In this document: positions 13,971-17,103 of the stretch, piece after piece
Layout of the letters: every line of letters begins with the position of its first letter
Numbering within the stretch: the first letter of the stretch is position 1
Source of the DNA: Fidelibacterota bacterium
GTDB taxonomy: Bacteria; Marinisomatota; Marinisomatia; Marinisomatales; TCS55
Direction: 5' to 3'
DNA: 17,103 nucleotides
NCBI GenBank assembly: GCA_002717765.1
Contig: PBCB01000041.1
Coordinates: 1-17,103 of the forward strand
Translations under genes and position numbers: made by a program
Notes under the pieces: generated by a model
The model's input: only the letters and a program-made list of their open reading frames with translations
What the model was told of the DNA's origin: nothing
The model's database searches: none

Positions 13971-14713
13971 TGTTGGATGAAACCCAGATTCCCTGGGTTT
14001 CGGTAGAGCCTGGTTCGACTATGGTCGGTTCCGATAAACGCTCAATTCTTTTCGGAGGAATCGGGCCACGTCACGAGGTAAAAATCGAATATCCATTTAG
14101 GATATCGGCAAGGCCATTGGACTTTGAAGAAGTGGCTAGAATTGAGCGGAACTCTGTCATGGAGATTGCTTCCGATTCAGAGTGGCAGCTGGCATACTCC
14201 CGAGGGTTACTATCAGGAGTTGATGGATCTTCGGAATCATTAGCAGACTCTACCCAAGACTATTGGGGCAAGGCCTGTGATGGAAGACCGTTCGTAAATG
14301 ATGCAAATAGTCCTACTTTGATACGGAGATGGAGGTCAGGAAAGGCACAAACCCTAACTGTCTACCCCACGGGAAGTACTCGAGAACCTATTGCAGACGG
14401 AGTTAGAATGGTGGTTAGGGAACAATCTGGTTGGAAAGAAAATCCCCCGTTCATCCCCAATAGAAGAAATCGAAAGGAGGTCGTAATTGAAGAGATACTG
14501 ATTTGCCTCATCGTCGGAATTCTCCCTTCATTCGTCTGGGCATTTTTCAATGCCAGTCCAGATTACATCAGGGAAGGTTGGTTGAATCTAGTTCTTGGAG
14601 GGGCATTCTTCAGCATATTCACAATGCTATTTTGGCGTCCAAGACAACCAAATTGGCGTATTGAATCAGATCGAATGATTCCTTCAAGAAAGAAAAAGAG
14701 AAGGAATATCTAA
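13970..14713 (+). CDS. Degenerate FGE/SUMF1-like protein with two C-terminal membrane helices
   Basis: A 247-residue protein. Residues about 8-152 resemble a shortened formylglycine-generating-enzyme (FGE/SUMF1) domain, a C-type-lectin-like fold: PWVSVEPGSTMVGSD recalls the opening W..IPGG.F.MGS, PRHEVKIEYPFRISARPLDF recalls P.H.V....F.I...PVT, SDSEWQLAYSRG (69-79 region) recalls the T.AEWE.A.RGG core, and DGVRMVVRE recalls the closing GFR.V. Only one Cys (C103) lies in this domain, so the paired active-site Cys of true FGE is missing and catalysis is unlikely. Two membrane helices (about 173-193, 204-222) and a basic tail (KKKRR) follow. TAATG coupling with the exporter and a strong SD imply joint expression. 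It may be an accessory or sensor of the transporter, which is inference. The fold call is moderate. Confidence 0.65.
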   Translation: MLDETQIPWVSVEPGSTMVGSDKRSILFGGIGPRHEVKIEYPFRISARPLDFEEVARIERNSVMEIASDSEWQLAYSRGLLSGVDGSSESLADSTQDYWGKACDGRPFVNDANSPTLIRRWRSGKAQTLTVYPTGSTREPIADGVRMVVREQSGWKENPPFIPNRRNRKEVVIEEILICLIVGILPSFVWAFFNASPDYIREGWLNLVLGGAFFSIFTMLFWRPRQPNWRIESDRMIPSRKKKRRNI

Positions 14714-15873
14714 CCCCTATCCCTGTCATCAATCTGTGAATTCGGACTCCCTGTTAGGATACTTATTCTGGCTTTGTTTACCCCGATTCCGTAATCCCAT
14801 AACAGCATGAAAGAAATCATCGACGAAATTATTACTGTCATTGGACTCTTGCTGGGTGAGGGTCCCAGAATCGCTCCAGTCCATGCAATGATATTGAACA
14901 AGATCGCCAAAGTGGGAAATTGGTGAACAGATGATCTTTCCACTCCGAGTGGAACTGCTTCTGTTGAAATATCCCAGAATGAAGGCCAAGCAAGACCTCC
15001 ATTTAGACAACCCCAAATAAAAGTCATTAGTGAAAAACAGACTAGAATCGGGAATGCAGAAACCAAGCCATGGCTCCATCCCCAGAGGCTCGGATACCTC
15101 TTTCCTGCCAGGGTCCTAACAAGGCCGTAGTTTCTAATCTGCTTCCTCACTCTTCCGATACCCCTTCTCCGATGCCACATAGTTGCAGTCCCATCAGACC
15201 AGAGACGGTGCCCCAATGATCTAATCCGATGGTCCATCATTACGTCTTCAGCACCTATCGCCCCCTGGTCAAACCCCCCAACTTCCTCCAAGACCACTCT
15301 CCTGTATGCTGAGTTCACCCCGGGAAGTTGCTCCACCTCCTCAAGAGCTCCTTCTGACCTTCTGCCATAATTCGTTCCAGCCGTGAGGAACTTGTTACAG
15401 AAAGCAACATCGATAGATTTCTGCCAAATATCCGACTCTTCAACAGGCGCGAAGTTCGGTCCACCTACTCCGGACACCTCGGGACGTTCGAACCACCTCT
15501 CCAATTTCTCTACCCAGTCTCGAGGTACGATCACATCGTCATCAGTGAAGAAGATTAATTCAGAATCAGTCTCTTCGATAGCTACATTGCAGGCATCTGC
15601 CCTATTCCCCGAACCTCTGTCATCGATGTACCTGAAACCCCTCTCCTCGGCCACTCGCCTGCCGGGGTCTCCATCAGGTCCAACAACTGCCACGTCTATT
15701 TCTTGGAATGTTTGATTCGATAACCCATCCAACACCACTGCAAGCTCTGTGGAGTTGTCTACCGTGGGGATGATGACGCAGACCCTGCTAGGCACGAGAA
15801 GTCCGGAGAGGGGGACATTGATGAGTTCACGGGTCAGTCGTTGACGATTCTTGGAGCTAGGAAGTAAATCCAC
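14710..15873 (-). CDS. Membrane-associated family 2 glycosyltransferase
   Basis: A GT-A fold glycosyltransferase of family 2, about 387 residues from this start. It shows CVIIPTVDNS (32-41), the nucleotide-sugar and metal motif FFTDDD (108-113), the acceptor-side GVNSAYRR, and GAEDVMMDHRIR (207-218) carrying the ED base motif. Three C-terminal hydrophobic segments (about 270-290, 319-337, 344-364) anchor it to the membrane, as in enzymes of protein N-glycosylation or exopolysaccharide synthesis. The start is uncertain. GTG 15873 has AGGTGG upstream and overlaps pcna by 40 bases; GTG 15900 would overlap by 67; GTG 15795 lies after the pcna stop and gives the most typical GT2 N-terminus. It interlocks its TAG with the convergent TAA at 14711-14713. 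Sugar and acceptor are unknown. Confidence 0.88.
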   Translation of the reverse strand: MDLLPSSKNRQRLTRELINVPLSGLLVPSRVCVIIPTVDNSTELAVVLDGLSNQTFQEIDVAVVGPDGDPGRRVAEERGFRYIDDRGSGNRADACNVAIEETDSELIFFTDDDVIVPRDWVEKLERWFERPEVSGVGGPNFAPVEESDIWQKSIDVAFCNKFLTAGTNYGRRSEGALEEVEQLPGVNSAYRRVVLEEVGGFDQGAIGAEDVMMDHRIRSLGHRLWSDGTATMWHRRRGIGRVRKQIRNYGLVRTLAGKRYPSLWGWSHGLVSAFPILVCFSLMTFIWGCLNGGLAWPSFWDISTEAVPLGVERSSVHQFPTLAILFNIIAWTGAILGPSPSKSPMTVIISSMISFMLLWDYGIGVNKARISILTGSPNSQIDDRDRG

Positions 15874-16580
15874 CTTGCCCCACCTTCGTTGCTCATCCAC
15901 GTAAGCCGGAGGGGATACTTCTCCTCAAACTCAAGAGAGACTTCATTCGTGAAGCCACCAGCTAGTTTCTTGGTCAACTCACCAAGATACTGGAGAGAAT
16001 ATGTCGAATGTGTCGGCGATGCACAAGTTAACTCACTCAACTCCCCCGATTCAAACTTCACATTCACCCCCTCTCCAGCTTCAACTGTGACCGATACAGC
16101 TAACTCATTCTTGTCCATGCTGAGGTCTACTTCCCCCCCAACAAACTTTGCAGCTCTCAAAGCCCTGGAAAGCTTCTCTGAGTCTATGGTGGCCTTAGAT
16201 TTGAACTCTAGATTTGGTTGATTGGGATTGTCCATGGTACTGGTATCAATCCCCCTGAGTATCATTAGCACCTCTCCAACTCTGACGTTTATCGCCCCAA
16301 CCGCATCGTCATAGTCCATCTCAACAAGGTCACTAGGACCCGCTAGTGTAAGCAGATCTCGCATTTTTTGAAGGTCAAGCCCAATCTCCACAGGCTCTAC
16401 TTCATATGTTTCGAAGCACTCATCTGCAATTGTTGCCGAGAGAAGTGCCACGTGTGAACCATCTACTACTGATACGCTTAGGCCCTTTTCACCCCATACC
16501 AGTTTAGCCTCAGAGGTAAGAACAGATAGGACATCCACTATCTCTCTCATTAGTTGCTGCTTGGCTGTGATTCTAAGCAT
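15834..16580 (-). CDS. pcn: DNA polymerase sliding clamp (PCNA)
   Basis: A 248-residue archaeal PCNA of normal length. It forms a ring around DNA and tethers polymerase, ligase, FEN1 and other factors. Visible family marks are VVDGSHVALL (38-47) in domain 1, the interdomain connecting loop around 111-125 (IDTSTMDNPNQPN), the second-domain core SKATIDSEKLSRALRAAK, and the C-terminal strand IYFLAPRI used for binding PIP-box partners. The start is ATG (complement of 16578-16580) with AGGTGA four bases upstream. It lies 69 bases after the TFS gene on the same strand, and its 3' end overlaps the likely start of the glycosyltransferase. Nothing suggests inactivation. Confidence 0.97.
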   Translation of the reverse strand: MLRITAKQQLMREIVDVLSVLTSEAKLVWGEKGLSVSVVDGSHVALLSATIADECFETYEVEPVEIGLDLQKMRDLLTLAGPSDLVEMDYDDAVGAINVRVGEVLMILRGIDTSTMDNPNQPNLEFKSKATIDSEKLSRALRAAKFVGGEVDLSMDKNELAVSVTVEAGEGVNVKFESGELSELTCASPTHSTYSLQYLGELTKKLAGGFTNEVSLEFEEKYPLRLTWMSNEGGARWIYFLAPRIVND

Positions 16581-16584
16581 CCTC

Positions 16585-16590
16585 TCACCT
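16585..16590 (-). promoter_or_regulatory. Shine-Dalgarno site for pcn
   Basis: AGGTGA on the - strand lies four bases before the pcn ATG and matches the archaeal 16S 3' end. It confirms the start and suggests pcn is translated from an internal position of a TFS-pcn mRNA. Confidence 0.6.
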
Positions 16591-16649
16591 CGATATCTAT
16601 CTACTTCATAGGAGGCTCTTGATGCTTATTGGCACCAAACCAGAATTAT

Positions 16650-17036
16650 CTACTGGTACTCCCTCCACTTATGCTTGCACTCGAGATTAGCACAAGTGCA
16701 GAATTTGGTCTCTGGCTCATCAGAAGATCTAGTTTGTTGCAAGTGGACGTAGGCATTCCTGCCATTGCATTTTGGACATATGTAGTCGCCCTCTCTCAAC
16801 GTTCCTTGAGGGCCGTCTTCTTCCACTACCTCAGTCAGATGTTTCAGAGACTTCGAATCAGTTGTAGCCATTGTATTGGCAAGATCGATAGTTTCTCCAG
16901 TCATAGGATCAGTAAATTCAGACCCCTTTCCATCTTCTCCGGATAGTGGCCCCTCGTATCCACATTTGTAATCCGGGCACTTAATCCAACCCCTTTCATC
17001 CGGATATGAAAGCGCACCGCACACAGGACAAAACAT
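16650..17036 (-). CDS. tfs: Transcription factor S (TFS; TFIIS/RPB9-like)
   Basis: A 128-residue archaeal transcript-cleavage factor that rescues backtracked RNA polymerase. The N-terminal zinc ribbon uses C3, C6, C20 and C25. The C-terminal TFIIS-type ribbon has C87 and C90, then QTRSSDEPET with the catalytic acidic pair D106-E107, then cysteines at C113, C115 and C120 and the ending HKWREYQ. The extra Cys (KFCTCANLEC) leaves the third ligand ambiguous. Start ATG 17036 is chosen because GGTGAT lies four bases upstream and the family begins M.FCP.CG. In-frame starts at 17048 and 17096 would add non-conserved residues. It heads a - strand cluster with pcn and a glycosyltransferase. The 67 bases beyond it to the window end show no gene. 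Confidence 0.95.
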   Translation of the reverse strand: MFCPVCGALSYPDERGWIKCPDYKCGYEGPLSGEDGKGSEFTDPMTGETIDLANTMATTDSKSLKHLTEVVEEDGPQGTLREGDYICPKCNGRNAYVHLQQTRSSDEPETKFCTCANLECKHKWREYQ

Positions 17037-17040
17037 CTCT

Positions 17041-17046
17041 ATCACC
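17041..17046 (-). promoter_or_regulatory. Shine-Dalgarno site for tfs
   Basis: GGTGAT on the - strand lies four bases before ATG 17036. It overlaps the alternative upstream ATG at 17048, which argues against that ATG being the start. Confidence 0.6.
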
Positions 17047-17103
17047 ATTGTCGTATTAACGAGAACCGAACTACCCTGAGCCTGCCGACTATTCAACTAT
17101 TCG

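Overview
The window looks like a piece of a marine euryarchaeal chromosome, most probably Marine Group II (Poseidoniales) or a close relative. It carries archaeal information-processing genes (Orc1/Cdc6, PCNA, transcription factor S), an archaeal-type dephospho-CoA kinase (DUF359), a COG1099-type TIM-barrel hydrolase and archaeal-looking TATA and Shine-Dalgarno (SD) signals. GC content is intermediate and packing is very dense. The lineage is inferred from gene content and protein style; no rRNA is present to confirm it. I see no mobile element, CRISPR array or prophage.

Layout. 1-291 is the 3' end of a dephospho-CoA kinase gene, whose stop codon interlocks with that of a convergent four-helix membrane protein (288-824, -). 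That gene lies downstream of orc1/cdc6 (873-2111, -). The only long non-coding gap, 2112-2513, sits directly upstream of orc1 and holds repeats, a hairpin, a 20-base palindrome and an AT-rich edge, so it is a candidate replication origin. Next comes an RNase Z-like metallo-beta-lactamase protein (2514-3314, -). Divergent from it is a + strand cluster: CysJ-like flavin reductase without flavodoxin domain, biotin carboxylase, and PfkB-family kinase (3414-7057). Convergent to that cluster are a 542-residue membrane protein with a long disordered-looking tail (7058-8686, -) and a hotdog acyl-CoA thioesterase (8784-9239, -).

9342-11651 (+) is a tight three-gene operon: a membrane-anchored protein of unknown function, a very divergent protein that looks like a TATA-binding-protein (TBP) paralogue, and a COG1099 hydrolase. 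A small two-helix membrane protein (11634-11843, -) overlaps its end. A tRNA-Gly(UCC) with encoded CCA follows (11926-12000), then an ABC exporter half-transporter (12075-13970) translationally coupled to a degenerate FGE/SUMF1-like protein with two C-terminal membrane helices (13970-14713). The right end, on the - strand, is a TFS - PCNA - family 2 glycosyltransferase cluster (17036 down to 14710) with overlapping genes.

Most of the window is housekeeping. The items most worth a second look are the TBP-like protein at 10241-10762, the repeat-bearing gap upstream of orc1, and the exporter-coupled FGE-like membrane protein. I found no clear defence or mobile system.
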